Below are positions 11,250 through 19,332 of a stretch of 64,000 bases of DNA, piece after piece (position 1 is the first letter of the stretch; each line of letters starts with the position of its first letter). The notes beneath the pieces were generated by a model. The model worked only from the letters and a program-made list of their open reading frames with translations, did not search any database and had not been told where the DNA came from. The position numbers and the translations under genes were made by a program. This stretch comes from Serratia liquefaciens (GTDB lineage: Bacteria > Pseudomonadota > Gammaproteobacteria > Enterobacterales > Enterobacteriaceae), in assembly GCF_027594825.1 (NCBI RefSeq), contig NZ_CP088930.1, forward strand, positions 1 to 64,000. The letters are read 5' to 3'.

Positions 11250-12167
11250 ATGTACCATCGCATGGCACAGGAACCGCAGCCGAACCCGCTGTTGCCGGGT
11301 TACACCTTTAACGCCTATCTGGTGGCGGGGTTGACGCCCATCATGGCGGACGGCCCGCTGGATTTCTTTATCGACCGCCCCGGCGGCATGAAGGGCTATA
11401 TTCTCAACCTGACCATCAAGGGCCAGGGCAAGGTGTTTGACGGTGAGGACACCCTTTACTGCAACCCCGGCGATCTGCTGCTGTTTCCTCCCAAGGCGGC
11501 GCATTACTATGGGCGTTCGCCGGACAGCGACTGCTGGTATCACCGCTGGGTGTATTTCCGACCGCGGGCCTACTGGGCCGACTGGCTGGAATGGCACAGC
11601 AAGACCCACGAAGTCGGGCGCTTGACGCTGCCGAACAACAACTTGCTGCTGGAGTTCGATCGGCTGTTCGCCAATATCGAGCAAACGCAGCGTTCCGGCC
11701 GGCGTTTCGCCGAAGAGTTGGGGATGAACCTGCTGGAGCGTTTGCTGCTGCGCGCGATGGAGGAGGACCCGCTCAGCCCGCAGAAAATCATGGATCCCCG
11801 GGTGATAGAGGCCTGCCAGTTTATCACCGGCAACCTTGCCGGTGAGTTGCGCATTGACGAAGTGGCGCGCCACGTTTGCCTGTCGCCTTCGCGCCTGGCG
11901 CATCTGTTCCGTGAGCAGGTGGGCATCAATATTCTGCGCTGGCGCGAAGATCAGCGGGTGATCCGCGCCAAACTGCTGTTGCAGACCACGCAGGAGTCGA
12001 TTGCCACCATTGGCCGGGTGGTGGGTTATGACGATCAGCTCTATTTTTCCCGCGTGTTCCGCAAACGGGTTGGGGTCAGCCCGAGCGATTTTCGTCGCCG
12101 TAGCCTGGAGATAAACTACCCGGCCAGGAATCAGCGTGAGACGCCTTATGCTGTGGCTACAAATTAA
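11250..12167 (+). CDS. araC: Arabinose operon regulator AraC
   Basis: Arabinose-responsive activator/repressor. The 305-residue protein has the N-terminal arabinose-binding domain ([20 protein letters not shown] and [18 protein letters not shown] closely match AraC) and two C-terminal helix-turn-helix motifs ([18 protein letters not shown] and [19 protein letters not shown]). GGGAGG sits seven bases before the ATG at 11250; a second ATG at 11262 is possible. Unlike E. coli, it lies after araH on the same strand rather than divergent from araB. Confidence 0.95.
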   Translation: MYHRMAQEPQPNPLLPGYTFNAYLVAGLTPIMADGPLDFFIDRPGGMKGYILNLTIKGQGKVFDGEDTLYCNPGDLLLFPPKAAHYYGRSPDSDCWYHRWVYFRPRAYWADWLEWHSKTHEVGRLTLPNNNLLLEFDRLFANIEQTQRSGRRFAEELGMNLLERLLLRAMEEDPLSPQKIMDPRVIEACQFITGNLAGELRIDEVARHVCLSPSRLAHLFREQVGINILRWREDQRVIRAKLLLQTTQESIATIGRVVGYDDQLYFSRVFRKRVGVSPSDFRRRSLEINYPARNQRETPYAVATN

Positions 12168-12248
12168 CATTACATTTACTTCTTGTTCCCGCCAGCGTCA
12201 TGGTGTCAAATCTGACTGGTCTATTGCGAGCCAGTAAGAGGAATCACC

Positions 12249-13289
12249 ATGGCAGAAAAAATTCGGGTTGGGCTGGTCGGTTACGGCTATGCCAGCAAAA
12301 CCTTTCATGCGCCGCTGATTGTCGGCACCCCAGGCGTAGAGCTGGCTGCCGTTTCCAGCAGCGATGCCGGCAAAGTGCACGCAGACTGGCCATCGATGAC
12401 GGTGGTCAGCGATCCGCAGGCGCTGTTTAACGACCCCTCTATCGATCTGATCGTCATTCCTACTCCCAACGATACCCATTTCCCTCTGGCGCAGCAGGCG
12501 ATGGCGGCCGGCAAGCACGTGGTGGTGGACAAGCCTTTCACCGTGACGTTGTCACAGGCGCAGCAGCTGGAGCAGCAAGCGCAGCAGAGCGGCAAACTGC
12601 TGTCGGTGTTCCACAACCGCCGCTGGGACAGTGATTTTCTGACGCTCAAGGCATTGTTGAAAGAAGGCGCGCTCGGTGAGGTGGTTTATTTCGAGTCTCA
12701 TTTCGACCGTTTCCGCCCGGAAGTACGTCAGCGCTGGCGTGAGCTGGGCGGTGCCGGTAGCGGCATCTGGTACGATTTGGGGCCGCATCTGATCGATCAG
12801 GCACTGCAACTGTTCGGCAAACCGGAAACGCTGTTTGTCGATCTGGGTGAACTGCGTCCGGGCGCACAATCGGTGGACTATTTCCACGCGATATTGAACT
12901 ACGGCAAACGCCGGGTCGTTCTGCACGGCACGGTGTTGGCCGCGGCGGAAACCGCACGTTATATCGTGCATGGTACTCAAGGCAGCTTTATCAAATTTGG
13001 GCTGGATCCGCAGGAAGACCGCCTCAAAGCGGGCGAGCGTTTGCCGCAGGCTGACTGGGGTTACGATATGCGTGACGGCGTAGTGACATTGTCACGTGAT
13101 GGCGTGCTGGCGGAAAAACCTTTGCTTAGCATTCCAGGCAATTATCCAGCCTATTACGCCGCTATTCGCGATGCCATTAACGGTGAGGGCGAAAACCCGG
13201 TCACGGCCAGCGAGGCCATCAAAGTGATGGAAATGATCGAACTGGGCATGGAATCTGCGAAACAACAAAAGGCGCTGCCGGTCGCCTAA
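12249..13289 (+). CDS. ydgJ: YdgJ, Gfo/Idh/MocA-family oxidoreductase
   Basis: Predicted NAD(P)-dependent oxidoreductase acting on a sugar or polyol; the substrate is unknown. The 346-residue protein starts MAEKIRVGLVGYGYASKTFH (Rossmann nucleotide-binding loop GLVGYGYA), followed by the family EKP-like VVDKPF motif near residue 97 and GGAGSGIWYDLGPHLIDQAL, which carries the conserved catalytic Asp/His. Length equals that of E. coli YdgJ, and it lies near add and ydgK as in E. coli, with the ara locus inserted between it and ydgK. Two matS-like sites lie inside the gene. Confidence 0.9.
   Translation: MAEKIRVGLVGYGYASKTFHAPLIVGTPGVELAAVSSSDAGKVHADWPSMTVVSDPQALFNDPSIDLIVIPTPNDTHFPLAQQAMAAGKHVVVDKPFTVTLSQAQQLEQQAQQSGKLLSVFHNRRWDSDFLTLKALLKEGALGEVVYFESHFDRFRPEVRQRWRELGGAGSGIWYDLGPHLIDQALQLFGKPETLFVDLGELRPGAQSVDYFHAILNYGKRRVVLHGTVLAAAETARYIVHGTQGSFIKFGLDPQEDRLKAGERLPQADWGYDMRDGVVTLSRDGVLAEKPLLSIPGNYPAYYAAIRDAINGEGENPVTASEAIKVMEMIELGMESAKQQKALPVA
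12543..12555. promoter_or_regulatory. matS-like MatP-binding site
   Basis: GTGACGTTGTCAC matches the matS consensus GTGACRNYGTCAC exactly. In enterobacteria MatP binds matS to organise the terminus macrodomain. It lies inside ydgJ. The assignment rests on sequence match plus the terminus context (tus, Ter). Confidence 0.75.
13083..13095. promoter_or_regulatory. matS-like MatP-binding site
   Basis: GTGACATTGTCAC fits GTGACRNYGTCAC exactly. It lies near the 3' end of ydgJ, 540 bp from another match in the same gene. Confidence 0.75.
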
Positions 13290-13304
13290 GCGCGGCGCTT
13301 TATT

Positions 13305-13332
13305 CTCAGGGTTCGGCGTGCCGAACCCTGAG
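13305..13332. repeat. 28-bp perfect palindrome downstream of ydgJ
   Basis: CTCAGGGTTCGGC-GT-GCCGAACCCTGAG is a perfect 13-bp inverted repeat with a 2-base centre, 16 bp after the ydgJ stop. It has no following T-run. Part of the arm, GAGGGTTCGGCGTGCCG, recurs near 13469-13486, so it may be a small extragenic repeat element. Confidence 0.75.
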
Positions 13333-13391
13333 ACGGCTGACAAACATATAATGTTTGGCGGCAGGCGCTAAAGGTTTTGAAAATAAACCAG

Positions 13392-13413
13392 GAAAATCAA
13401 TTTATTGATTTTC
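13392..13413. repeat. 22-bp AT-rich palindrome
   Basis: GAAAATCAAT-TT-ATTGATTTTC is a perfect 10-bp inverted repeat in the ydgJ to symporter spacer. It could be an operator for the downstream gene or a hairpin; no known regulator site is recognised. Confidence 0.6.
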
Positions 13414-13423
13414 GGCTAATAAC

Positions 13424-13460
13424 ACAAAGGGGGAAAAACCACGCTTTTATCCCCCTTTGT
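13424..13460. terminator. Hairpin in ydgJ-symporter spacer
   Basis: Perfect 11-bp inverted repeat ACAAAGGGGGA / TCCCCCTTTGT (13424-13434 and 13450-13460) with a 15-base loop. It could terminate ydgJ transcription or form a leader structure for the symporter gene 58 bp downstream. Confidence 0.55.
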
Positions 13461-13518
13461 CAATAACCTGAGGGTTCGGCGTGCCGGGCCCGTCTTACTC
13501 CTCGAGGGATCCTGACCC

Positions 13519-14523
13519 ATGTCCTGGTTGCAGCGTCTGCGTATTGATAAATTTTTGCTGGTATTGATTCTGGTAGTGATTGTCGCTTCGGTTTTCCCCT
13601 GCGAAGGCAGATGGGCAACCTTTTTTGAGCATCTGACCACCGCGGCTATCGCACTGTTGTTCTTTATGCACGGTGCCAAGCTGTCGCGCGAGGCGATTCT
13701 CGCCGGTATGGGCCACTGGAAGCTGCATTTAGTGGTCTTTCTCAGCACCTTCGCGCTGTTCCCACTCCTGGGGCTGGCGATGAACCTGATGGTGCCGGGG
13801 CTGATGACACCGACGGTTTACCTGGGCTTCCTGTATCTGTGCGCACTGCCCGCTACGGTGCAGTCGGCGATTGCCTTTACTTCTGCGGCGGGCGGTAACG
13901 TGGCGGCCGCAGTGTGCAGCGCTTCGGCATCCAGCATCCTCGGCGTTTTCCTTTCGCCGCTGCTGGTAGGGGCGCTGATGCATACCCAGGGCGGCAATAC
14001 CGATGTGTTGCACGCCATAGGTTCGATCATTTTGAAACTGATGGTGCCCTTTGTGGTTGGGCATTTGGCTCGGCCGTTAATCGGCAAATGGGTCGATCGC
14101 CACCGCAAGCTGATCAATCTCACTGACCGGTCATCGATTCTTCTGGTGGTGTATACCGCCTTTAGCGCCGCGGTGGTGGAAGGCATTTGGCACAAGATTG
14201 ACGGCTGGTCGTTGCTGACCATTTTAGTGATGTCGCTGGTGTTGCTGACGGTGGTGCTGATTATCAACACCTATGCTGCGCGCTGGCTGGGGTTCAATAC
14301 CGCCGACGAAATCACCATCGTATTCTGCGGTTCGAAAAAGAGCCTGGCGAACGGCATCCCGATGGCCAACGTGCTGTTCCCGGCGGCGGCGGTGGGTGCC
14401 ATGGTGCTGCCGTTGATGATTTTCCATCAGGTGCAGTTAATGGTGTGTGCCGTACTGGCCCAGCGCTACGCGCGCAAAACGGCCAAACAGCGCGCAGAGG
14501 CAGGCGTGTTGACCGCGAAATGA
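13519..14523 (+). CDS. YfeH-type bile acid/sodium symporter-like protein
   Basis: Integral membrane protein of 334 residues with about ten hydrophobic segments, resembling E. coli YfeH and the SBF-like (SLC10A7-type) family. Recognisable stretches are LLFFMHGAKLSREAI near residue 47 and FCGSKKSLANGIPMANVLFP in the C-terminal third, the family's conserved cation-site region. Substrate is unknown. The spacer upstream carries three inverted repeats. A bidirectional terminator separates it from convergent add. Confidence 0.8.
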   Translation: MSWLQRLRIDKFLLVLILVVIVASVFPCEGRWATFFEHLTTAAIALLFFMHGAKLSREAILAGMGHWKLHLVVFLSTFALFPLLGLAMNLMVPGLMTPTVYLGFLYLCALPATVQSAIAFTSAAGGNVAAAVCSASASSILGVFLSPLLVGALMHTQGGNTDVLHAIGSIILKLMVPFVVGHLARPLIGKWVDRHRKLINLTDRSSILLVVYTAFSAAVVEGIWHKIDGWSLLTILVMSLVLLTVVLIINTYAARWLGFNTADEITIVFCGSKKSLANGIPMANVLFPAAAVGAMVLPLMIFHQVQLMVCAVLAQRYARKTAKQRAEAGVLTAK

Positions 14524-14535
14524 AATAAATAAAAA

Positions 14536-14552
14536 GGGCGCTTGGCGCGCCC
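14536..14552. terminator. Bidirectional terminator, symporter gene / add
   Basis: GGGCGC-TTGGC-GCGCCC hairpin flanked by AAAAA on the left and ATTTT on the right, lying between convergent stops at 14523 and 14561, so it can serve both genes. Confidence 0.8.
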
Positions 14553-14560
14553 ATTTTCAC

Positions 14561-15559
14561 TTAGCCCCGAACTTTATTGCGCAGCGCCTGTTTTTCCTGT
14601 TCGCTGAGGAACGCCATTTTCAGGCCGTTTTCCTGGGCGGTACGGATTTCAGCCGGCGTCAGGCCGGCTTGCGGTGCTGCCACGCGGTATTCGTGTTCAA
14701 TTTCGATGCCCTGTACGGCCGGGTCGTCGGTATTGATCGACGCCATAACGCCGTGACGCAGGAACTTCGCCAGCGGATGCTGTGCCAGAGAAGGCACGGT
14801 GCTGGTCTGAATGTTGGACGTCAGGCAAGACTCGATGCCGATGCCGTGTTCGGCCAGGAAATCCATCAAGGCCGGATCTTCAATCGCTTTTACACCATGG
14901 CCGATACGCTCGGCACCCAGTTCGCGGATAGCCTGCCAGATGCTTTCCGGGCCGGCGGCTTCACCTGCGTGTACGGTGATGCGCAGGCCGGCGTCACGGG
15001 CGCGATTGAAGTGGCTGAGGAACAGGCTGCCAGGGAAGCCCAGTTCGTCGCCGGCCAGATCCAGCGCGGTAATACCGTCGCGGTGTGCCAGCAGACCTTC
15101 CAGCTCTTGCAAACAGGCCGCTTCGCCGAAGGTGCGGCTCATAATGCCGATCAGGCGCACATCGATACCCAAATCACGGGAACCGGAACGAATGCCATCA
15201 ATCACGGCTTCCACCACCCCAGCCACCGGCAGCTGATGCTTCATCGCCATGTAATACGGTGAGAAGCGCAGTTCGGCATAGTGCAGACCGGCGTTGGCAG
15301 CATCCTCGACGTTTTCGTAGGCAACCCGGCGGCAGGCGTCCAGGTCGCCCAGCACCGCTACGCCCCAGTCCAGCTTTTGCAGGAAACTGATCAGATCCGG
15401 TTCGGCGTGGGTAATTTGCACGTGTGGACGCAGCGCTTCCAGTTCGTTAGCGGGCAGGGCAAGGTTGAATTGGCGGCCGAGGTCGAGAATGGTTTGCGCG
15501 CGGATGTTGCCATCGAGGTGACGGTGGATATCGGTCAAGGGGAGGCGTGGGTCAATCAT
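14561..15559 (-). CDS. add: Adenosine deaminase Add
   Basis: Deaminates adenosine and deoxyadenosine to the inosine forms in purine salvage. The 332-residue protein begins [20 protein letters not shown], with the metal-binding HxH pair, and shows [14 protein letters not shown], the catalytic Glu region [10 protein letters not shown] and the [11 protein letters not shown] metal-site Asp motif. Length and sequence match E. coli Add closely. An ATG three codons upstream at 15568 is possible. It lies alone, with terminators on both sides. Confidence 0.97.
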   Translation of the reverse strand: MIDPRLPLTDIHRHLDGNIRAQTILDLGRQFNLALPANELEALRPHVQITHAEPDLISFLQKLDWGVAVLGDLDACRRVAYENVEDAANAGLHYAELRFSPYYMAMKHQLPVAGVVEAVIDGIRSGSRDLGIDVRLIGIMSRTFGEAACLQELEGLLAHRDGITALDLAGDELGFPGSLFLSHFNRARDAGLRITVHAGEAAGPESIWQAIRELGAERIGHGVKAIEDPALMDFLAEHGIGIESCLTSNIQTSTVPSLAQHPLAKFLRHGVMASINTDDPAVQGIEIEHEYRVAAPQAGLTPAEIRTAQENGLKMAFLSEQEKQALRNKVRG

Positions 15560-15695
15560 GATGTGCACTCGTTATTTTGTTGTAGGTAAAGTGCAGATCA
15601 GTATAAAAACAAAATGATGAAAATTGCTATTGAGTTGCATAAAAAAGTGACGACAATCACGCTAATGTTGCTGATTGCTGCCTTTATGCACTAAA

Positions 15696-15716
15696 GCGGG
15701 AGCGCGCCGCTCCCGC
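15696..15716 (-). terminator. Terminator of the PTS-aldolase operon
   Basis: Perfect hairpin GCGGGAGCG-CGC-CGCTCCCGC, followed on the minus strand by TTTAG. It is 21 bp after the last gene of the operon. Confidence 0.7.
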
Positions 15717-15736
15717 ATTGATGTCGGTAACAGAGT

Positions 15737-16330
15737 TTATCCCACCCTCAGTTTTGCGATGTTTTTTTCTTGGTTATCGCCTACGCCGTGCTGCGCCAAC
15801 CAGTGGTTAGCCCTGTCGATGTCCAACGGTTGTGCCTGCTCAATACGCAGCACCGGGCCCAGGGCCATCGGCATGGCGCGATCGGCAAGCGCCCGCAGTT
15901 CGGGCAAGTATTCCGCACCAGGGTGGCCTTTGGGACGCTGGCCGGTGCGGGCCGCGTAGCGTTCGGCGGCCAGGTTAGCGGATATCTGATTCCACACTTC
16001 CAAAACTTGTGTGACGCCCGCTTCACGCAGGTATTGGCGTAGCTGTTCTCTGGACTGAAAGCCAAACCAGGCGTCGATGACATAGATACAGCGCAACGGC
16101 GCCTGCGCCACCATTGACCAGATAGCCTGGTATGCGGCATAGCCCAACTGACGGTTCAGCTCGCGGTCTATGTTATCCAGGCGCGCCATAAAAGGTTCTT
16201 TGATACCGTCGAGGGAGAGATAAGGCAGTTCAAAATGGTGTGCCAGCGCGCGGGCGACGGTACTTTTCCCTGAAGCCGGGACGCCATTGACCAAAATAAC
16301 GGTTTTACCGTCGCTATCTGTCGAAGTCAT
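15737..16330 (-). CDS. P-loop kinase-like protein, last gene of PTS operon
   Basis: Predicted nucleotide-binding small-molecule kinase; substrate unknown. The 197-residue protein has a clear Walker A loop, GVPASGKST, at about residues 16-24, then YLSLDGIKEPF, where an Asp follows strand 2 as in zeta-toxin/gluconate-kinase-like AAA_33 enzymes, and YVIDAWFGFQSREQL as a likely Walker B/substrate region. Its ATG overlaps the IIA stop as ATGA, so translation is coupled to the PTS genes. This suggests it phosphorylates a sugar or intermediate of the same pathway, but a role outside it cannot be excluded. Confidence 0.7.
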   Translation of the reverse strand: MTSTDSDGKTVILVNGVPASGKSTVARALAHHFELPYLSLDGIKEPFMARLDNIDRELNRQLGYAAYQAIWSMVAQAPLRCIYVIDAWFGFQSREQLRQYLREAGVTQVLEVWNQISANLAAERYAARTGQRPKGHPGAEYLPELRALADRAMPMALGPVLRIEQAQPLDIDRANHWLAQHGVGDNQEKNIAKLRVG

Positions 16331-16767
16331 AATATTTCCACCACCTCTTGCCAGAGTTTTGCGGCGCGTAACCGCTCGAGCCGCGGCTTGTTATCCAGCA
16401 AATCCACAATCGCGCGGATGCCTTCCTCAATGTGGCTGTTACTGTCGGTCGCCCCGAACAGGATCACGATGTCGGCCTCTTCACTGTCTTCGAAGGCGAT
16501 CGGCTGCTCCAGCAGCACCATGCTGAAACAGTTTTTGATCACGCCGCATTCCGGGCGCGCATGGGGGATGGCAATGCCTTCGTCGAATACGTAATAAGCC
16601 CCATGGGCCAAGGTGTTGCTGATCACCGCCTGATAATAGGATGCGTGAATATAGCCGTTTTCGACCAGGGGCCGGGCCGCCAGCTCAATCACCTTCTTCC
16701 AGTCGGTTTCCTGCACGCCGACCTGTATCGCACCGGCTTCTATCAGCAGTTGTTTAATCGTCATCAT
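16327..16767 (-). CDS. PTS EIIA component, ascorbate/mannitol-fructose type
   Basis: Cytoplasmic phosphocarrier passing phosphate from HPr to the IIB partner. The 146-residue protein has the EIIA type-2 fold and the active-site motif GIAIPHARPE with the phosphorylatable His69. It resembles UlaC/SgaA. It is separated from its IIB and IIC partners by the aldolase and a small protein. Stop overlaps the next gene by 4 bp. A start three bases later (16764) is equally possible. Confidence 0.88.
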   Translation of the reverse strand: MMTIKQLLIEAGAIQVGVQETDWKKVIELAARPLVENGYIHASYYQAVISNTLAHGAYYVFDEGIAIPHARPECGVIKNCFSMVLLEQPIAFEDSEEADIVILFGATDSNSHIEEGIRAIVDLLDNKPRLERLRAAKLWQEVVEIL

Positions 16768-16773
16768 ATTCCC

Positions 16774-17040
16774 TCAAAGAGACTTCCTGATAATATTGCG
16801 CAGCTCATCCATTTTAATAAAAATGCCATCGATCCGCTGGCGATGGTTTTTATTTTTGGCATAAACCTTTAATGCGCGATTATAAGACAGCATTAAAGCC
16901 TTATGAATTTCGCCATCCGCCGGCGCTGTGGCCAACTGCTGTTCCAATAGATCAATTTCGGCCGATATTTCATTGGCTTCGGCATTCTGCTGGCCGTGAT
17001 CAAGTTCTTTATTTCGCGGGCTTTTCATAAAATTAAACAT
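16774..17040 (-). CDS. Small protein of unknown function in PTS operon
   Basis: I do not recognise this 88-residue protein. It is charged and soluble, with no membrane segment or signal peptide; residues 20-45 (EANEISAEIDLLEQQLATAP) look helical and possibly coiled-coil, and the C-terminal part is Lys/Arg/Asn-rich. The ATG at 17040 has GGAGAAGGTC directly upstream, and the stop is 6 bp before the IIA gene. Those two facts, plus position in a tight operon, argue that it is expressed. A role as regulator or scaffold of the PTS/aldolase pathway would be guesswork. Confidence 0.6.
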   Translation of the reverse strand: MFNFMKSPRNKELDHGQQNAEANEISAEIDLLEQQLATAPADGEIHKALMLSYNRALKVYAKNKNHRQRIDGIFIKMDELRNIIRKSL

Positions 17041-17073
17041 GACCTTCTCCACAAATTAAGCGTGAACTTTCCA

Positions 17074-17093
17074 GCCCCGACGGGCGCCGGGGC
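17074..17093 (-). other. Intra-operon hairpin after aldolase gene
   Basis: GCCCCG / CGGGGC inverted repeat with an 8-base loop in the 95-bp spacer between the aldolase and the small protein, the largest spacer in the operon. It may reduce read-through or set an mRNA processing point. Confidence 0.45.
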
Positions 17094-17135
17094 ACCAGGG
17101 TTGTGGGTTTTATAAAAAAGAAAATAGGGCAGTGA

Positions 17136-17978
17136 TTATTTAAACAGGCCGATCTTTTCCGTTAATACCTGGGTAACGGCATTGTTGGCGGGGATCAGGA
17201 ATTTGCGCACGCTGTCATTGACCTTGCCCTTTTCAAAGGTTTGTTTGCATCGGTCGACCCATTGCACGTTCATCTCGGTGCCCACGTTCACTTTCTCGAT
17301 GCCACCGGCTACCGCGAGCCGCATATCCTCATCGCTGACGCCGGTACCGCCATGCAGCACCAGCGGGGTACCTGTGGCGGCGGTGATTTCCGCCAGACGC
17401 TGGTGTTGGATATGCGCCTTGCCGGTATAGAGTCCGTGGACGGTGCCTACCGAGACCGCGAGCATATCGACTCCGGTTTCATCGACAAAGCGTTTGGCAT
17501 CTTCCACCGTGGTAAAGCAGATATCCTCTTCCGCCACCGCCTTGCCGTCTTCTGAGCCGCCGATGGCACCCAATTCGGCTTCCACCGACACGTTGCGCTG
17601 GCGTGCAATGTCGATGACCCGCCGGGTGTTGGCGATGTTCTCGTCCATTTCCAGGTGCGAACCGTCATACATTACCGAACTGAAGCCGGCCTCAATCGCC
17701 GTCTCGATGGAGGCAATGTCAGAGCAGTGATCCAAATGCAGGCAGGTGGGAACATCCTCGCTTTGGGCCAGAGAACGCACCGAATCAACCAGCAGCCTGT
17801 AACCCAAATATTCGGCGGTCCCGGTCGAAATCTGGATCATCAGCGGGCTGTGCATGTTTTTGGCTGCTTTGAAAAAGGCCGGTAACATCTCCAGACAGTG
17901 GAGATTAAATGAGCCTATGGCTTTGAAATCACGAGCTTTGGCCACGGACAACAGCTCGTTGAAATTATAGAGTTTCAT
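17136..17978 (-). CDS. Class II (zinc) sugar-bisphosphate aldolase
   Basis: Predicted to cleave a ketose 1,6-bisphosphate to glycerone phosphate and an aldehyde phosphate. The 280-residue protein is of the FbaA/KbaY/GatY type: LHLDHC with catalytic Asp83 and zinc ligand His84, SVMYDGSHL, EAELGAIGG, the zinc ligand His181 in GTVHGLY, His209 in VLHGGTG, and KVNVGTE phosphate binding. Length is like GatY/KbaY rather than the longer FbaA. The ATG at 17978 has GAGGA upstream and overlaps the IIC gene by 14 bp. Fructose versus tagatose bisphosphate specificity cannot be read from sequence by eye. Confidence 0.92.
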   Translation of the reverse strand: MKLYNFNELLSVAKARDFKAIGSFNLHCLEMLPAFFKAAKNMHSPLMIQISTGTAEYLGYRLLVDSVRSLAQSEDVPTCLHLDHCSDIASIETAIEAGFSSVMYDGSHLEMDENIANTRRVIDIARQRNVSVEAELGAIGGSEDGKAVAEEDICFTTVEDAKRFVDETGVDMLAVSVGTVHGLYTGKAHIQHQRLAEITAATGTPLVLHGGTGVSDEDMRLAVAGGIEKVNVGTEMNVQWVDRCKQTFEKGKVNDSVRKFLIPANNAVTQVLTEKIGLFK

Positions 17979-19332
17979 GGACTTTTTCCTCATGGTGCTT
18001 GGTTGATTTACCGTTAACAAACCACGCAATCAGCGTGACGAAGACGATGAACAAGGCGATGAACAGCCAGTTGCCCTGGAAAGCATGTCCCATCACCAGC
18101 CCGCTGCTGATGACGTCGGAGTCGCTGAAAGTCACCCCGACAAAGCCGTAGCTTTCCAGCATTGGCACCAGAATGGCCGGCAGGAAGGTGATAAACAGGC
18201 CGTGAACCACACCGCCTATCATTGCGCCGCGACGGCCGCCCAGCGCATTGCCGAAGATGCCTGCGGTGCCGCCGGCAAAGAAGTTGGTCAGCAAACCGGG
18301 CAGGATCATCGCCAGTCCGAACATGGGGAAAACGATCATGCCGATGATTGAGCCGAGGGTGGTGGCGAGGAAGCCGACGATCACCGCATTGGGGGCGTAG
18401 GGGAACAGCACCGGGCAATCCAGCGCCGGTTTGGCATCCGGCACGACGCGCAGGGCGATACCGCGGAAGGCGGGTACCAGCTCATTGAGCAGCAGGCGTA
18501 CGCCGCTGTAGAGGATAAATACGCCGGCGACAAACTGGATGGCCTGCATAAAGGAATACATCAGGTAGTTCATGCCGCCGGCATACTGGGCGATGTACTG
18601 CGGACCGGCAGCCAGCGCCGGGATCAGATACATCGGGATCATCACCACCGCCATCGACAGGTAGGTGTCCTGCAGGAACTTGAAGTTATCGGGCAGCTCC
18701 AGGTCTTCGGTAGAGCGGGAGCCCTTACCGACTACTTTGGCGACGGCAGCCTGTACCAGATAGCCAATGGTGCAGAAGTGCCCCAGGGCCACATCGTCCG
18801 AACCGGTGATTTTGCGCACCACCGGCTGGGCCAGCGCAGGCATCAAGACCGCCATCACGCCGCCGAATATGCCGCCGGTCAGAATCAGCGGCATGCCGGT
18901 GAGCCCGGCCTTGTAGCCGATCACCGCCCCTATGGTGGCCATCCACAGCAATGCCTGGCCGGTCAGAAAGATGTATTTGAATGGAGTAATGCGCGCAATA
19001 ATGATATTCACCGCGAAAATCACCATCAGGGTCAACGCCACCTCTGAACCCAATTCACGGTTGGCCAGGCCGGCGATGGCGGCGACGTCGGTGATATAAC
19101 CGGTCATGCCGAAGCCCTGGGTGAAAATGCTGTTCAGGTAGGTCAGGGCGCCGACAATAATGTTGATGCCAGCCATCATGATCAGGAAGCCCAGCAGGGT
19201 TTTGAAGGTGCCTTCGGCCACTTTGCCGATGGATTTCTTCTGCAGCAATAGCCCCAGCATGGCGATAAATGCGACCAGGATGGAAGCCTGGCCCAACAGG
19301 TCTTTGACGATAAAGTCAATCAGGCTATTCAT
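17965..19332 (-). CDS. PTS EIIC permease, ascorbate (UlaA/SgaT) family
   Basis: Membrane channel of the PTS, 455 residues with about ten or eleven hydrophobic segments. It resembles UlaA: a KTLLGFLIMMAGINI-type early segment, GVRLLLNELVPAFRGIALRVVPDAKPALDCPVLFPYAPNA-like middle region (UlaA has GVRMFVAELSEAFNGISQR...ALDCAAIYSFAPNA), and LPGLLTNFFAGGTAGIFGNALGG. The ATG overlaps the IIB stop by 8 bp. The substrate need not be ascorbate, because no ulaD, ulaE, ulaF or ulaG genes are nearby and the neighbours are a PfkA-like kinase and an aldolase. Confidence 0.9.
   Translation of the reverse strand: MNSLIDFIVKDLLGQASILVAFIAMLGLLLQKKSIGKVAEGTFKTLLGFLIMMAGINIIVGALTYLNSIFTQGFGMTGYITDVAAIAGLANRELGSEVALTLMVIFAVNIIIARITPFKYIFLTGQALLWMATIGAVIGYKAGLTGMPLILTGGIFGGVMAVLMPALAQPVVRKITGSDDVALGHFCTIGYLVQAAVAKVVGKGSRSTEDLELPDNFKFLQDTYLSMAVVMIPMYLIPALAAGPQYIAQYAGGMNYLMYSFMQAIQFVAGVFILYSGVRLLLNELVPAFRGIALRVVPDAKPALDCPVLFPYAPNAVIVGFLATTLGSIIGMIVFPMFGLAMILPGLLTNFFAGGTAGIFGNALGGRRGAMIGGVVHGLFITFLPAILVPMLESYGFVGVTFSDSDVISSGLVMGHAFQGNWLFIALFIVFVTLIAWFVNGKSTKHHEEKVHETL

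Noticed and set aside
11229..12170. 313-codon minus-strand open frame
   Set aside because: Antisense to araC; no ribosome site and no recognisable domain.
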